From Pseudomonas sp. DG56-2 (GTDB lineage: Bacteria; Pseudomonadota; Gammaproteobacteria; Pseudomonadales; Pseudomonadaceae), in the NCBI RefSeq assembly GCF_004803755.1, contig NZ_CP032311.1, positions 3,984,501 through 4,048,500 on the forward strand: DNA of 64,000 bases, written 5' to 3'. Made by a program: the position numbers and the translations under genes. This document shows positions 29,969 to 40,404 of this stretch, one piece after another; within the stretch, counting starts at the first letter, position 1, and each line of letters starts with the position of its first letter. The notes beneath the pieces were generated by a model. It had not been told where the DNA came from and did not search any database. It was given only the letters and a program-made list of their open reading frames with translations.

Positions 29969-30994
29969 TCAGTTGAAACCGCTGGTGGAGATGAAGTCGA
30001 CATCGGTTTTAGGCTCGCCGCGCATCAGCAACTCAACTACCTGATTCAGCGTGCGACCCTCGAAAAGAATGGCGTGCAAGCCCGCTACCAACGGCATGTA
30101 GACCTGGACTTCCTGTGCCTTGACCTTGAGCACCTTGAGCGTATTGACCCCTTCGGCTACCTCGCCCAGACGGTTGACCGCCTCTTCCAGGCTCAGACCT
30201 TGGCCCAACGCATGCCCGACCTGATAGTTGCGGCTCTTGGGCGATGAGCAGGTAACGATTAGATCGCCCACACCGGCAAGCCCAAGGAAGGTCATGGGGT
30301 TGGCACCCTGACTGACGGCAAAGCGGGTCATCTCTGCCAGGGCACGAGTGATCAGCATGCTTTTGGTGTTCTCCCCCATTCCCAGGGCCACCGCCATACC
30401 GGCAATAATTGCATAAACGTTTTTTAGCGCCCCACCAAGCTCGACACCAAAGCGGTCGTTGCTGGCATAGACGCGAAAGGTACGACCGTGCAGCACTGCC
30501 TGCACGCGCTGGCAAAGCACTTCATCTTCACTGGCCACCACCGTCGCGGTCAGGGCGTGCTCAGCCACTTCGCGGGCCAGGTTTGGCCCGGACAACACGC
30601 CAATGCGCGCCTGGGGAGCGATTTCTTCAAGGATCTGACTCATCAACTTGAAGCTTTGTGCTTCGATGCCCTTGGTCAGGCTCACCAGCATCTTGCCACG
30701 CAACAGCTGGGCATGAGGCGCCAGCACACTACGCAGTGCGCTGGATGGCAGAGCGACAAAGATCAGCTCGCAATCTTCAAGGGTTGCCAGCAGGTCGTTG
30801 ACCGGTTCGACACCTGGGTGAATCTTCACTCCCTTGAGGTAGCGCGGGTTCTCGCGGTTATTACGCATTGCCTCGGCCTGCTCCGGATCGCGCATCCATT
30901 GCCGTACGCCAACGCCGTTTTCCGCCAACAGATTCGCCACGGCGGTACCGAAACTCCCGCCTCCCAGAACTGCAACCGGCTGCTGTTCAGTCAT
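29969..30994 (-). CDS. gpsA: NAD(P)H-dependent glycerol-3-phosphate dehydrogenase
   Basis: 341 residues. Rossmann motif [21 protein letters not shown] at the N-terminus, SLTKGIEA, the catalytic-lysine block [16 protein letters not shown], and the C-terminal helical domain with [16 protein letters not shown]. It reduces dihydroxyacetone phosphate to sn-glycerol-3-phosphate, the start of phospholipid synthesis. ATG 30994 is preferred to a TTG two codons earlier. Divergent from the TonB receptor gene across 171 bases. Confidence 0.97.
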   Translation of the reverse strand: MTEQQPVAVLGGGSFGTAVANLLAENGVGVRQWMRDPEQAEAMRNNRENPRYLKGVKIHPGVEPVNDLLATLEDCELIFVALPSSALRSVLAPHAQLLRGKMLVSLTKGIEAQSFKLMSQILEEIAPQARIGVLSGPNLAREVAEHALTATVVASEDEVLCQRVQAVLHGRTFRVYASNDRFGVELGGALKNVYAIIAGMAVALGMGENTKSMLITRALAEMTRFAVSQGANPMTFLGLAGVGDLIVTCSSPKSRNYQVGHALGQGLSLEEAVNRLGEVAEGVNTLKVLKVKAQEVQVYMPLVAGLHAILFEGRTLNQVVELLMRGEPKTDVDFISTSGFN

Positions 30995-31165
30995 ATCCAA
31001 TCCGTTAAAACCAATTAAAGTGGCGACTCGCGCATTATACGGAGCCCCGGTGTCAGAGCCAGCGCCAGATCACTCAGATGACCTCGGCATTGCAGCGCCG
31101 ACGACTGAAAAATGCTCGCCACTCGGTTAAACTGCCCGATTTGAAATCGATACCAAGGCCGTACC

Positions 31166-33277
31166 GTGTCATTTGGCTCTTCAGCCTCGCCCCCGCTTTT
31201 ACTATTGACTGCTATTGTCGCCGCCCCCGCTGCCGCTGACGATCTGTTCGTCGACGACCAGTCTCTGCCCCAGGTGCTCACCGCTACCCGACTCAAACAG
31301 TCACCGGCGGCAGTCCCTGGCAGTATGACCGTGCTCGACAACGCTTTGATCCGCGCCAGCGGCGCCCGTGACATACCGGAACTACTACGGCTGGTTCCGG
31401 GGATGATGATCGGCTACGGTGCTGGCAACCAACCTACAGTCAACTACCACGGCAGCAACGTCAACGAAGCACGACGCATGCAGGTGCTCATCGATGGTCG
31501 TTCAGTCTATCGCCCCGGCCTTGCCACCGTAGACTGGAGCGATATTCCATTGGCCATGGAGGATATCGAGCGCGTCGAAGTGTTCCGCGGCCCGAACACC
31601 GTCAGCTATGGCGCCAATGCGTTGATGGCAGTGGTCAACATTCTCACCCGCAAGCCCGCGGATAGCCGCGGCACTCGCGTGAAAATCACCCGCGGCCAGC
31701 GTGGCATCAGCGACTGGTACGCGAGTCAAGGCAGCGGCTGGGATGGCGGAGACTTGCGCCTGTCGCTGTCGGGCATGGAGGATGATGGCTTCGATGAAAG
31801 CCGAAACGGCCAGGACTACCGTGACAGCCGCAGGCTCACCCGCCTGAGTTTGAGCGTCAGTCACACCTTGGCAAATAATCAGAGCCTGGATTGGCAATTT
31901 GCGGCCAAAGAAGGGACCAATCAACGCCCCTACACTTACAGGCCCGTGTTCCATGGCGTCACTGCCAATGGCGACAATTCCGATGCCAACGTCAAGGACT
32001 ACGCCGGCTCAGTGCGCTGGAACATCGACCTCAACCCCGACCACAGCCTCTATCTGCAAGGTACTGCACAACATTGGGATCGCCAGCAGCAGTGGCGCGC
32101 CTGTGACGCCGCGATGTCATTCAGCCCTGCGCTGACACGCTTGTGGCAGCTCAATCCCAACTACGCCGAACAAGTCGCGCGCAATATTCTCGCGCCACTG
32201 CCCGCCGGAGGTGCTCAAGAGCAAGCACTGGGCAAGCAGGTGCAAGAACAGTGGGCCAATGGCGGCTCCGAACAAGTCTGTGGCGATATCGACCAGAGTA
32301 CACGGGAAACCCGCTACGACCTGGAGCTGCAGGACACCCTGAGCCTTTCCGACAGCCTGCGTCTGGTGAGTGGTGCCAACTACCGCTACGACCGCGCCGA
32401 TTCGCAGACGTTTTTCAATGGCAGCCTCAATGACAGCACCTGGCGCCTGTTCGGTCACTTGGAGTGGCGCGCCGACGAGCACTGGATTATCCAGGGCGGC
32501 GCGATGTACGAGGATGCCAATCTCTCCGGCAGCTCCCTCACCCCACGTCTGGCAGTCAACTACCTGATCACTCCACGGCACGGGTTGCGTGCGGTGTACT
32601 CTGAAGCGGTACGTTCGCCGGACATGTTCGAGAACAACGTCAACTGGAGTTACCGCGTCAACAACCTGACCCCTGGGGCGTTCGGCCAGAGCAGTGCCCA
32701 ATACTTCGTCAGGACCCGCGGCCCGGGTGACCTCGAACAGGAACGAATGCGCTCGCGAGAATTGGGTTACAACGGCTACTTTGCCGATGCCGACCTGAGC
32801 GTGGATTTCAAACTGTTCTATGACGAAATAACCGGCATGATCAGTGAGCCACTGCGTAACAACCAATACATCGCCAGCAACAGCAATCGAGCTCGCTTCA
32901 GCGGCAGCGAGACCCAGCTTGACTGGCGCCTGAGCAGTGCCGATCGCCTGCGCCTGACCTACGCCTATGTCGACGCCTGGGCCAGCGATCCCGCTGATCG
33001 TCGCCTGAGTGCGCACAATAGCGGCTCGGCAGGCTGGTTGCGTGATTGGGGGCAAGGGTGGTCCAGTGCGCTTTTCTACTACGGAGACGATGAGCTCAAC
33101 CAGTACCGATTCGAACGCATCGACGTGCGCGTGGCCAAGCGACTCGTCTGGGATCGCGCCCAACTGGAGTTGGCGGGCGTCGTGCAACAGCGCCTGGACG
33201 ATCAACCCACCACCTACGCAGACAACCTGTTTGACAGTCGCCATGTGCTGTACTTCAGCGCGGAGCTCGAATTCTAA
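31166..33277 (+). CDS. TonB-dependent outer-membrane receptor
   Basis: 703 residues. Signal peptide (LLLLTAIVAAPAAA), plug domain at about 35-165 (TATRLKQSPAAVPGSMTVLD, DIPELLRLVPGMMIG, IERVEVFRGPNTVSYGANAL), and a long beta-barrel ending in the outer-membrane phenylalanine signature (YFSAELEF). There is no N-terminal sigma-signalling extension. The plug resembles cobalamin or siderophore receptors but the substrate is unknown. The start is GTG at 31166. Its TAA overlaps the ATG of the binding-protein gene by one base, so it leads a three-gene operon ending in a hybrid kinase. Confidence 0.9.
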   Translation: MSFGSSASPPLLLLTAIVAAPAAADDLFVDDQSLPQVLTATRLKQSPAAVPGSMTVLDNALIRASGARDIPELLRLVPGMMIGYGAGNQPTVNYHGSNVNEARRMQVLIDGRSVYRPGLATVDWSDIPLAMEDIERVEVFRGPNTVSYGANALMAVVNILTRKPADSRGTRVKITRGQRGISDWYASQGSGWDGGDLRLSLSGMEDDGFDESRNGQDYRDSRRLTRLSLSVSHTLANNQSLDWQFAAKEGTNQRPYTYRPVFHGVTANGDNSDANVKDYAGSVRWNIDLNPDHSLYLQGTAQHWDRQQQWRACDAAMSFSPALTRLWQLNPNYAEQVARNILAPLPAGGAQEQALGKQVQEQWANGGSEQVCGDIDQSTRETRYDLELQDTLSLSDSLRLVSGANYRYDRADSQTFFNGSLNDSTWRLFGHLEWRADEHWIIQGGAMYEDANLSGSSLTPRLAVNYLITPRHGLRAVYSEAVRSPDMFENNVNWSYRVNNLTPGAFGQSSAQYFVRTRGPGDLEQERMRSRELGYNGYFADADLSVDFKLFYDEITGMISEPLRNNQYIASNSNRARFSGSETQLDWRLSSADRLRLTYAYVDAWASDPADRRLSAHNSGSAGWLRDWGQGWSSALFYYGDDELNQYRFERIDVRVAKRLVWDRAQLELAGVVQQRLDDQPTTYADNLFDSRHVLYFSAELEF

Positions 33278-34170
33278 TGCGCAGGTTGCGTCTCTGGCTG
33301 CTGGCGGCCTTCCTGTGGCCATTGGGTGGGCTGCATGCCAGTGAAATCCTGCTCACCGGCAACCAGAACAGCCCTGGTGTCGAGCTGTTCGTCCAGGCCT
33401 TGAGCGAGCGCCGCCCTGGCGACAACGTTCACTTCGTACCGGTTACCAAACTTCCCCGCCCTTCGCGCCTCGACCCTGCCACTCGGCTGATCCTGCTCGA
33501 CAGCACCAGCCTGGAGTGGCGTTTGAGTGAAACCGCTGGGCCTCCCGCCCTGGCACTGCGCGTGAGCCGAGTGCAGGCAGAGCGGCGCCTTGGACAGTTG
33601 CGCCCCGCCTACCTGAGCCTGCTATGGAGCGATCCGCCGCTGGACCGACAACTGCGCCTGACCCGCTATTTGCTGCCTGAAGCGCAACGCATCGGCGTAC
33701 TCTATGCCGAGCACAGCCAGTTTCTTCTCGAAGAACTGCGCCGCGCAGCAAAGCCCATGGGTCTGAAGATCATTGCTCAAGCCTGGCCAGACCTGCGCGA
33801 CAGTCGTCCATTGCAGACACTCCTGCAGAACAGTGATGTGCTGCTGGGCATCGACGACCCCCAGTTGTACAACTCCAAGACAGCTAAGAATGTGCTGTTA
33901 AGCAGTTACGGACGACAAATGGCATTAATTGGCCCCAATGCAGGTTTTGTCCGTGCTGGCGCGCTGGCCAGCACCCTGAGCAACCAACAGGATTGGTTGG
34001 CAGTGCTCGACCGACTGCTCGATCAACCCCCGGGTAAATGGCCTCGCACGCTCTACCCTGATCACTTCAGTGTCGCTGGCAACCAGCAAGTTGCCCGCGC
34101 CCTGGGCATCGATACCATCGACCCCGAAAGCGCCGCCCTGGTACTGGCCGAAGGAGAACGCAGACCATGA
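33277..34170 (+). CDS. Periplasmic ABC-type substrate-binding protein (no permease partner nearby)
   Basis: 297 residues with a signal peptide ([18 protein letters not shown]). The fold reads as two Rossmann-like lobes in the manner of TrpX/YtfQ-type binding proteins: [78 protein letters not shown]. No permease or ATPase gene is adjacent. It overlaps the receptor gene upstream (TAATG) and the kinase gene downstream (ATGA), so it is more likely a ligand-sensing partner of the kinase than part of an importer; this is inference. Confidence 0.75.
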   Translation: MRRLRLWLLAAFLWPLGGLHASEILLTGNQNSPGVELFVQALSERRPGDNVHFVPVTKLPRPSRLDPATRLILLDSTSLEWRLSETAGPPALALRVSRVQAERRLGQLRPAYLSLLWSDPPLDRQLRLTRYLLPEAQRIGVLYAEHSQFLLEELRRAAKPMGLKIIAQAWPDLRDSRPLQTLLQNSDVLLGIDDPQLYNSKTAKNVLLSSYGRQMALIGPNAGFVRAGALASTLSNQQDWLAVLDRLLDQPPGKWPRTLYPDHFSVAGNQQVARALGIDTIDPESAALVLAEGERRP

Positions 34171-36092
34171 GGCTCCGTCTGAGCTGGGACATTCACACCC
34201 GCACCCAGATCATCAGCCTGGGACCGGCGCTGTTGCTGACGCTGCTGCTGATCAGCTTCTTTACCTTCGTGCGAATCCAGGACCTGCGCCAGGAACTCAA
34301 TCACACCGGTCAATTGATCGCCAACCAGCTGGCACCGGCGTCGGAATACGGGGTGATCGCGGGCAACGACGAAGTGCTCGAGAGCCTGATGCGCGCCACC
34401 TTGAGTATTCCCCACGTGCGCTTTCTTGAAGTTCAGGACAGCAGCAACCATATCCTGGTGTACGTCGAGCAACCCGACGAGCACGACAACCGCGCGCAAC
34501 AAGTCGAGGTTTTCCAGGCCCCAATCCGCCTGCAGCAAATCCGCCTGGACAACGATTTCCTGCACAGTGGCGGGCAGCCCTCGCGCAATGTAGGCGATGA
34601 CTATCTGGGCAGGGTTATTGTCGGCATGTCCAACGACGCCTTCAGCGAGCGTCAGAAAGAAATCATTATCAAGGCAGCCATCCTTGCCCTGTTCGCCCTG
34701 CTCTTCACCTTTTTACTCGCTCGCCGCCTGGCCTTGAGTCTGGCCAAACCCATTGCCGATATGGGACACGCGGTAAAAGCCATTCAGCAAGGCGAATTCA
34801 ATGCCCCCTTGCCGGTGGTCGACGACAGTGAACTGGGGCACCTGGCCCGCCACATCAACAACCTGGCCCGCGCCTTGGCCCAGGCCAGTCATGAGCAGCA
34901 GCAGGCCATGTCGCAACTGATCCAGGCGCGCGAAGAGGCCGAACAGGCAAACCGGGCCAAATCGGACTTCCTGGCCATGATGAGCCATGAGCTGCGCACC
35001 CCAATGAATGGTGTGCTTGGCATGTTGCAACTGCTTGAAACCACCACCTTGAACGAGGAGCAGGCCGAATACACGGCCGTAGCCAGTGAATCGACCGGCC
35101 ATCTGCTCAAGGTGATCAACGATATTCTGGATTTCTCGCGGATCGAGCGTACCAGCCTGGAGCTGGAACACATCGACTTCAATCTTGGCGAACTGATTGG
35201 CAGTTGCGTGCAATCCTTCCAGCATCTGGCTGCCCAGCGAGGCCTGGACTTGCAGTTGCAGATGCCTCCGGGAATGGCCCAATTGCAAGTTGTCGGCGAC
35301 CCTACGCGGATACGCCAGGTACTGCTCAACCTGGTGGGCAATGCGCTGAAGTTCACCGAGCGCGGCAGTGTGCGCATCGAGTCCCGTTGGCAGGTGCTTG
35401 ATCGCCAACTGATCTGGTTCAACTGCGCTGTCCATGACACCGGCATCGGCATAGACAACCAACGCCTGGAAACCATGTTCCTTGCATTCCAGCAAGCCGA
35501 CAGCTCGATCTCCCGACGCTACGGCGGCACAGGCCTGGGACTATCGATTGCGCGCACCCTCGCCGAGCGCATGGGCGGCACGTTGCGCGGCGAAAGCCGT
35601 GAAGGCCAGGGTTCGACCTTTACCCTGGAAATGCCCCTGGCGTTATCGGTGCAACAAACGCCGCGCCTGCTCAGCCCCAACAGCGAACGCGAAAAGGAAG
35701 GTCAGGGCCAGCGCATTCTGTTGGTCGAGGACAACCCGGTCAATCAGACGGTGATCGAGGCCATGCTTCGCAGCCTGGGCTTCGAGGTGTGCATTGCCGT
35801 GGATGGCGCCCAGGCCGTGTCCCAGGTCGCACGCCAGCATTTTGCCGCAACCCTGATGGACTGCAGGCTACCCATAATCGACGGCTATGAAGCCACGCGG
35901 CGTATTCGCCAGCTCCCCCAGGGCGCCGCCATGCCAATCATCGCCTTGACGGCCAATGCCCTGCAGGGCGATCGCGAACGCTGCCTGAGCGCTGGAATGA
36001 ACGATTATTTGGCCAAGCCGTTCAAACGCACTGACTTACAGCAAATTCTGCAGCGTTGGCTACCCAGTCAGTCAGCTGCGACTGGCGATTAA
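34167..36092 (+). CDS. Hybrid sensor histidine kinase / response regulator (PA1611-like)
   Basis: 641 residues. Membrane segments at about 16-36 and 168-190 enclose a periplasmic sensor domain; HAMP about 186-240; coiled coil; HisKA with His274 in [16 protein letters not shown]; HATPase with [28 protein letters not shown]; receiver domain with [10 protein letters not shown] and phospho-acceptor Asp565 in [14 protein letters not shown]. No C-terminal Hpt domain, so phosphate must pass to a separate Hpt protein. In P. aeruginosa the kinase in this place, PA1611, signals through HptB and interacts with RetS. ATG overlaps the upstream TGA. Confidence 0.93.
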   Translation: MRLRLSWDIHTRTQIISLGPALLLTLLLISFFTFVRIQDLRQELNHTGQLIANQLAPASEYGVIAGNDEVLESLMRATLSIPHVRFLEVQDSSNHILVYVEQPDEHDNRAQQVEVFQAPIRLQQIRLDNDFLHSGGQPSRNVGDDYLGRVIVGMSNDAFSERQKEIIIKAAILALFALLFTFLLARRLALSLAKPIADMGHAVKAIQQGEFNAPLPVVDDSELGHLARHINNLARALAQASHEQQQAMSQLIQAREEAEQANRAKSDFLAMMSHELRTPMNGVLGMLQLLETTTLNEEQAEYTAVASESTGHLLKVINDILDFSRIERTSLELEHIDFNLGELIGSCVQSFQHLAAQRGLDLQLQMPPGMAQLQVVGDPTRIRQVLLNLVGNALKFTERGSVRIESRWQVLDRQLIWFNCAVHDTGIGIDNQRLETMFLAFQQADSSISRRYGGTGLGLSIARTLAERMGGTLRGESREGQGSTFTLEMPLALSVQQTPRLLSPNSEREKEGQGQRILLVEDNPVNQTVIEAMLRSLGFEVCIAVDGAQAVSQVARQHFAATLMDCRLPIIDGYEATRRIRQLPQGAAMPIIALTANALQGDRERCLSAGMNDYLAKPFKRTDLQQILQRWLPSQSAATGD

Positions 36093-36230
36093 TGTGAAAT
36101 TGCGGCAGTCTTATGAACTGGACAGGCTGCTGAAAAAGCCTGAAAATAAAATTTCAGTGCACACGTGTACTTCTTTGCCCCGTGCGCTGTGACTTTCACT
36201 ACAACGCAATAGTCTATGTGTAGGCTGCCG

Positions 36231-36253
36231 CCCCAATGTACAAACGATTGGGG
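36231..36253 (+). promoter_or_regulatory. Inverted repeat upstream of fabA
   Basis: CCCCAAT at 36231-36237 and ATTGGGG at 36247-36253, nine bases apart, 52 bases before the fabA ATG. The gap between kinase stop and fabA start is 212 bases and holds no gene. This could be an operator for a fatty-acid regulator or a leader hairpin; it does not obviously match a known operator. Confidence 0.35.
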
Positions 36254-36304
36254 TCGGTCGGGAAGATTTGCCCCCCGCCGCATGGGGATTATTGAGGAGC
36301 TCGC

Positions 36305-36820
36305 ATGACCAAACAAAACGCCTTTACCCGGGAAGATCTGCTGCGCTGCAGTCGCGGTGAGCTGTTCGGCCCAGGTAACGCGCAACTGCCCGCCCCGAAC
36401 ATGCTGATGGTCGATCGCATTGCCCATATCAGCGAAGAGGGTGGCAAGTACGGCAAAGGTGAATTGGTCGCCGAGCTGGATATCACTCCGGACCTGTGGT
36501 TCTTTGCCTGCCACTTCGAAGGTGATCCAGTAATGCCAGGCTGCCTGGGCCTTGACGCCATGTGGCAACTGGTTGGCTTCTTCCTTGGCTGGCAAGGCCT
36601 GCCAGGCCGCGGTCGCGCCCTGGGTTCGGGCGAGGTCAAGTTCTTTGGCCAGGTGCTGCCAAGCGCCAAGAAAGTCACGTACAACATTCATATCAAGCGC
36701 GTCCTGAAGGGCAAGCTGAACATGGCCATCGCTGATGGTTCGGTCAGTGTCGACGGTCGCGAGATCTACACCGCCGAAGGCCTTCGGGTCGGCGTATTCA
36801 CCTCCACTGACAACTTCTAA
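36305..36820 (+). CDS. fabA: 3-hydroxydecanoyl-ACP dehydratase/isomerase
   Basis: 171 residues, standard FabA. Active-site His70 and Asp84 lie in [20 protein letters not shown]. It dehydrates 3-hydroxydecanoyl-ACP and isomerises trans-2- to cis-3-decenoyl-ACP, the branch point for unsaturated fatty acids. ATG 36305 with GAGGAG upstream. fabB follows after 11 bases; the pair is the anaerobic unsaturated fatty acid pathway of gammaproteobacteria. Confidence 0.98.
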   Translation: MTKQNAFTREDLLRCSRGELFGPGNAQLPAPNMLMVDRIAHISEEGGKYGKGELVAELDITPDLWFFACHFEGDPVMPGCLGLDAMWQLVGFFLGWQGLPGRGRALGSGEVKFFGQVLPSAKKVTYNIHIKRVLKGKLNMAIADGSVSVDGREIYTAEGLRVGVFTSTDNF

Positions 36821-36831
36821 GGGTTATCCGC

Positions 36832-38052
36832 ATGCGCCGCGTCGTTATCACTGGTCTGGGCATCGTTTCGTGCCTGGGCAATGACAAAGAGACCGTCTCC
36901 GCCAACCTGCGTGCAAGCCGCCCTGGCATCCGATTCAACCCGGAATATGCCGAAATGGGTCTGCGTAGCCAGGTTTCCGGCTCCATTGACCTCAACCTCG
37001 AAGAACTGATTGACCGCAAAGTCTTCCGTTTCGTTGGTCACGCTGCTGCCTACGCCTACCTGGCAATGGCCGATGCGATCAAGGATTCGGGCCTGACGGA
37101 AGAACAGGTGTCCAACCCGCGTACCGGCCTGATCGCAGGCAGCGGCGGCGCGTCGACCCTGAACCAAATGGAAGCGTTGGACATCCTGCGCGAAAAAGGC
37201 GTCAAGCGTGTCGGCCCGTACCGCGTCACCCGGACCATGAGCAGCACTGTCTCGGCGTGCCTGGCTACGCCGTTCAAGATCAAGGGTCTGAACTACTCCA
37301 TCGCTTCGGCTTGCGCCACCAGTGCACACTGCATCGGCACCGCAATGGAACAGATTCAAATGGGCAAACAGGACATCGTCTTCGCCGGTGGCGGTGAAGA
37401 AGAGCACTGGAGCCAGTCGTTCCTGTTCGACGCCATGGGCGCCTTGTCCAGCAAGCGCAATGACACCCCGGAAAAAGCCTCCCGTGCCTACGATAACGAC
37501 CGTGACGGTTTCGTCATTGCTGGCGGTGGCGGCATGGTGGTGGTCGAGGAACTGGAGCACGCTCTGGCCCGCGGCGCAAAAATCTACGCTGAAATCGTTG
37601 GCTATGGCGCTACCTCCGACGGTTACGACATGGTCGCACCAAGCGGCGAAGGCGCCATCCGCTGCATGCAGATGGCCATGTCGACTGTCGACACCCCGAT
37701 CGACTACCTGAACACCCACGGCACCTCGACGCCAGTGGGTGACGTTGCCGAGATCAAAGGTGTTCGCGAAGTGTTCGGCGACAAGGCACCTGCCATCAGT
37801 TCGACCAAGAGCCTCTCCGGTCACTCCCTGGGCGCCGCAGGCGTGCATGAAGCGATCTACTGCATGCTGATGATGGAAGGTAACTTCATCGCCGGCTCGG
37901 CCAACATCGACGAGCTGGATCCAGCGGTAGCCGATATGCCGATCCTGACCAAAACCCAGGAAAACGCCAAGATCGATACCGTGATGAGCAACAGCTTCGG
38001 CTTCGGCGGCACCAACGCCACTCTGGTGCTAAAGCGCTGGGAAGGTAAATAA
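36832..38052 (+). CDS. fabB: 3-oxoacyl-ACP synthase I
   Basis: 406 residues. Catalytic Cys161 in [14 protein letters not shown], with the two histidines in [12 protein letters not shown] and [11 protein letters not shown]. Elongates cis-unsaturated acyl-ACP made by FabA. ATG 36832; short gap to fabA indicates one operon, ending in the terminator that follows. Confidence 0.98.
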   Translation: MRRVVITGLGIVSCLGNDKETVSANLRASRPGIRFNPEYAEMGLRSQVSGSIDLNLEELIDRKVFRFVGHAAAYAYLAMADAIKDSGLTEEQVSNPRTGLIAGSGGASTLNQMEALDILREKGVKRVGPYRVTRTMSSTVSACLATPFKIKGLNYSIASACATSAHCIGTAMEQIQMGKQDIVFAGGGEEEHWSQSFLFDAMGALSSKRNDTPEKASRAYDNDRDGFVIAGGGGMVVVEELEHALARGAKIYAEIVGYGATSDGYDMVAPSGEGAIRCMQMAMSTVDTPIDYLNTHGTSTPVGDVAEIKGVREVFGDKAPAISSTKSLSGHSLGAAGVHEAIYCMLMMEGNFIAGSANIDELDPAVADMPILTKTQENAKIDTVMSNSFGFGGTNATLVLKRWEGK

Positions 38053-38072
38053 GGGCTAGTCCCCTTATGCTG

Positions 38073-38101
38073 AAAACGCCCCGACTCGTCGGGGCGTTTT
38101 T
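38073..38101 (+). terminator. Intrinsic terminator of fabAB
   Basis: Long stem AAAACGCCCCGAC / GTCGGGGCGTTTT with the loop at CTCG, followed by TGTTTTC, 21 bases after the fabB stop. Confidence 0.9.
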
Positions 38102-38119
38102 GTTTTCAGTCCCCCCTGC

Positions 38120-38685
38120 TTACACCGAAAACCGCCCTACCAGGCCATTCAGGTCAATCGCCAGCTGTGACATCGCCTGGCTCGCTGCATTGGTCTGATT
38201 GGCTCCCGCTGAGGTCTGTAGTGCCAGATCACGAATATTGGTCAGGTTACGGTCCACCTCCCGCGCCACCTGCGCCTGCTGCTCGGAAGCACTGGCGATC
38301 ACCAGATTACGTTCGTTGATCAGGCTGATGGCTGCTGCAATTTCCTCCAACGCCGCACCTGCTGCATGTGCCCCTTCCAGTGTGCTTTGTGCACGGTCAT
38401 TACTCGGCTGCATCCCTTCGACCGCACGATCAGTGCCCTGCTGGATACCGCCTTGATCTGCTCAATGTGCGCCTTGTTCGTCTGCAAAGGCTGCGGATCG
38501 CGGTTGATCAGCAATCGCAGATTCAACGAACGAATGCGCAGCATGTCCTGAGTCATCTGGCCTACCGCAATGACGCTAGGCAACCAATTGCTGTCTACCT
38601 GCTGCTACTGCTGGCGCATGCTGTTCATTTGCAATAAGCGAAAATGCCTAGCGCTACCACCAGCAATCACGAGGCGCCAACCTCG
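38120..38685 (-). pseudogene. Remnant of a methyl-accepting chemotaxis protein gene
   Basis: Three broken pieces read leftwards in different frames. The first has the end of a membrane segment (ALGIFAYCK), then a frame change to MNSMRQQ, an in-frame TAG, and QQVDSNWLPSVIAVGQMTQ; the next gives MLRIRSLNLRLLINRDP and KAHIEQIK, a four-helix-bundle sensor start. After an internal deletion and frameshift comes the receptor's extreme C-terminus (ALEEIAAAISLINERN, QVAREVDRNLTNIRDLA, NGLVGRFSV, stop at 38120). The HAMP domain and the signalling hairpin tip are lost. It cannot make a working receptor. Confidence 0.85.
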
Positions 38686-38689
38686 GCCC

Positions 38690-39154
38690 TCAGCGCACAG
38701 TAAATCGCTGCTCGGCTAGCAGGCGATCACCCTGGAACACCATGAAATGCCATTCCCCTGGCACCACTTCGTGAGGCTCGGTGAATTCATAGGCCATCAC
38801 ATCCTGGGCAGCCCCGGGCACCAGCTTCTGCACCACCTCGAATTTGTCATGGCGCTTGCCGTCGGGGGTCAGTACTCCAGGAGTGAGGTAAAGCAGGGTC
38901 AACGGCGCATCCTCAGCCGCCTTGCCCTCCAAGCGATAACGCATACCGAACTTGCTACCCAGCCGCGCCGGAATCTCAGAAGTGTGCTGGATCGTCTGGT
39001 TGTTCTGGGTAAGTACGCGCTCGCCAGGCTGAAAGTTTTGATGCTGCGTTTGGAACAACCCATACTCGATCGGCCCTTGCACTCGCACCTCGGCACTGGC
39101 CAGGCCACTCACCAGCAGAAGCCCGCACACCGCACTGAAACGACTGAAAAACAT
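38690..39154 (-). CDS. Small secreted protein, probably DUF3859 family
   Basis: 154 residues with signal peptide MFFSRFSAVCGLLLVSGLASA. The mature part is predicted beta-rich: VQGPIEYGLFQTQH, ERVLTQNNQTIQHTSEIPA, LGSKFGMRYRLEG, LLYLTPGVLTPDG and WHFMVFQGDRLLAEQRFTV, matching the DUF3859 type as I remember it. Function unknown. ATG 39154; the frame runs upstream to 39328 but that part would overlap the amidohydrolase stop and lacks a signal. Confidence 0.75.
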   Translation of the reverse strand: MFFSRFSAVCGLLLVSGLASAEVRVQGPIEYGLFQTQHQNFQPGERVLTQNNQTIQHTSEIPARLGSKFGMRYRLEGKAAEDAPLTLLYLTPGVLTPDGKRHDKFEVVQKLVPGAAQDVMAYEFTEPHEVVPGEWHFMVFQGDRLLAEQRFTVR

Positions 39155-39236
39155 GATGCACTCCATCAGGATTGATGGCGGCAGGCTATGACGTCGGCAT
39201 GACAGACTGATGACAACTGGAAAACTGTCAGATACC

Positions 39237-40289
39237 TCACTGCTGTTTCTTCGGCAGTACAGCAAGGAAGTTTTCGCGCGCAACCTTATGTGCCACGTCT
39301 GCTGGCAAGGCATCGAGAAATGGATCAAACCCCTGTAGTTGCTCCCCTACAGAGTCGAACCGCCCGACCACATCGGAGCCAAGCATAAAGCGCTCAGGGA
39401 AGCGTTTGACCAGTTCCAGCCACGCCTCCCTGGGCTTGCCCTGTTCATCCAGCAGATAAGGCTGGAGGACGCTCCAGGACAAGTCGATATACAGATTGGG
39501 ATAACTCTCGAGCATGCGCGACAGCGTGGGCAGCAAGAAATCCAACTGCGTCTGGTGACGGTGAATCTCCATGCTGGTACCGGCATGGGCCCAGATAAAG
39601 CGGGTGTGCGGGTGATTGCGCAACGGTTCTTCAATCTCAGCCAGGTACAGCGGATTGCGCTCGCGCTTGGAGGTGATGTTGGAGTGGATCAGCACCGGCA
39701 GATCCTGTTCGGCCGCCAGATGGTAAATGCGAGTCATGGCCTCGTTATTGGCCCGCGGGGTGTCGCCGCTGGTTAGTGCCGTCAAGTCGTCATGACGGGT
39801 GAAAACCTCGCCAATACCCTGCCACAGCCCGGGATACAGTTCGAGCATACGCTCGATATGCGCCACGGCATTCTTGTCTACCGGGTTGAAGCCGGTCAGA
39901 AACGGGTGAAAGCGCTGACGCTGCTGCGCAGCGAGCTTTTCCAGCGCGGCGGCCACGTAGATATCCGTGGCACTGTACCAGTAGGCATCGGCGTCGTCGC
40001 CAGCGTAGTAGCGCGGGCGCTTGGGTTCGTCTTCATGCCATTTCTTCGCTACCGCAACACCCGAGATCATGGATTGGTCAATACGCCCCTTGTCCATCGC
40101 TTTGAGCAACGCATCCATGCCCTCGCTTTCCTGGAAAAAGTCCACGTAATGCAGGTGTGCATCACTGTAGCGGTACTCACGCGCCTGCACAGTCTGCAGA
40201 CCCAAGCCCAGCAACAGGATGCCAACCAGGGTACTGGCATGCCGATTTCTGGTAAGCGGGGTTCTGGTAAGCAGGGTTCTGGCAAACAT
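39237..40289 (-). CDS. Secreted amidohydrolase-family metal-dependent hydrolase
   Basis: 350 residues. An Arg-rich N-terminus and hydrophobic stretch (STLVGILLLGLGLQTVQA) form a signal peptide. The mature part has the TIM-barrel amidohydrolase metal ligands: HLH in YSDAHLHYVDFF, His in LPVLIHSNITS, His in FIWAHAGTSME, and Asp in MLGSDVVGRFD. Substrate unknown. ATG 40289 follows AAGGAA with seven bases of spacing. The first codons contain a 15-base tandem repeat (see repeat entry). Confidence 0.85.
   Translation of the reverse strand: MFARTLLTRTPLTRNRHASTLVGILLLGLGLQTVQAREYRYSDAHLHYVDFFQESEGMDALLKAMDKGRIDQSMISGVAVAKKWHEDEPKRPRYYAGDDADAYWYSATDIYVAAALEKLAAQQRQRFHPFLTGFNPVDKNAVAHIERMLELYPGLWQGIGEVFTRHDDLTALTSGDTPRANNEAMTRIYHLAAEQDLPVLIHSNITSKRERNPLYLAEIEEPLRNHPHTRFIWAHAGTSMEIHRHQTQLDFLLPTLSRMLESYPNLYIDLSWSVLQPYLLDEQGKPREAWLELVKRFPERFMLGSDVVGRFDSVGEQLQGFDPFLDALPADVAHKVARENFLAVLPKKQQ
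40247..40287 (-). repeat. 15-base tandem repeat in the start of the amidohydrolase gene
   Basis: Units TTCTGGTAAGCGGGG (40247-40261), TTCTGGTAAGCAGGG (40262-40276) and a partial TTCTGGCAAAC. The array encodes the Thr/Arg-rich signal-peptide start (LLTRTPLTRN). A change by one unit keeps the frame and alters only the positively charged n-region by five residues. Confidence 0.7.
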
Positions 40290-40404
40290 TGCACGTTCCT
40301 TGTTGACGTCTAAGACAAGGTAGACCGGCCAAGCTACCGCGCAGTTCAAGCACTGCCTGTAACAGGTTATGCTCAAGTCCATCACCCCTGGACTGGAGCC
40401 CACT

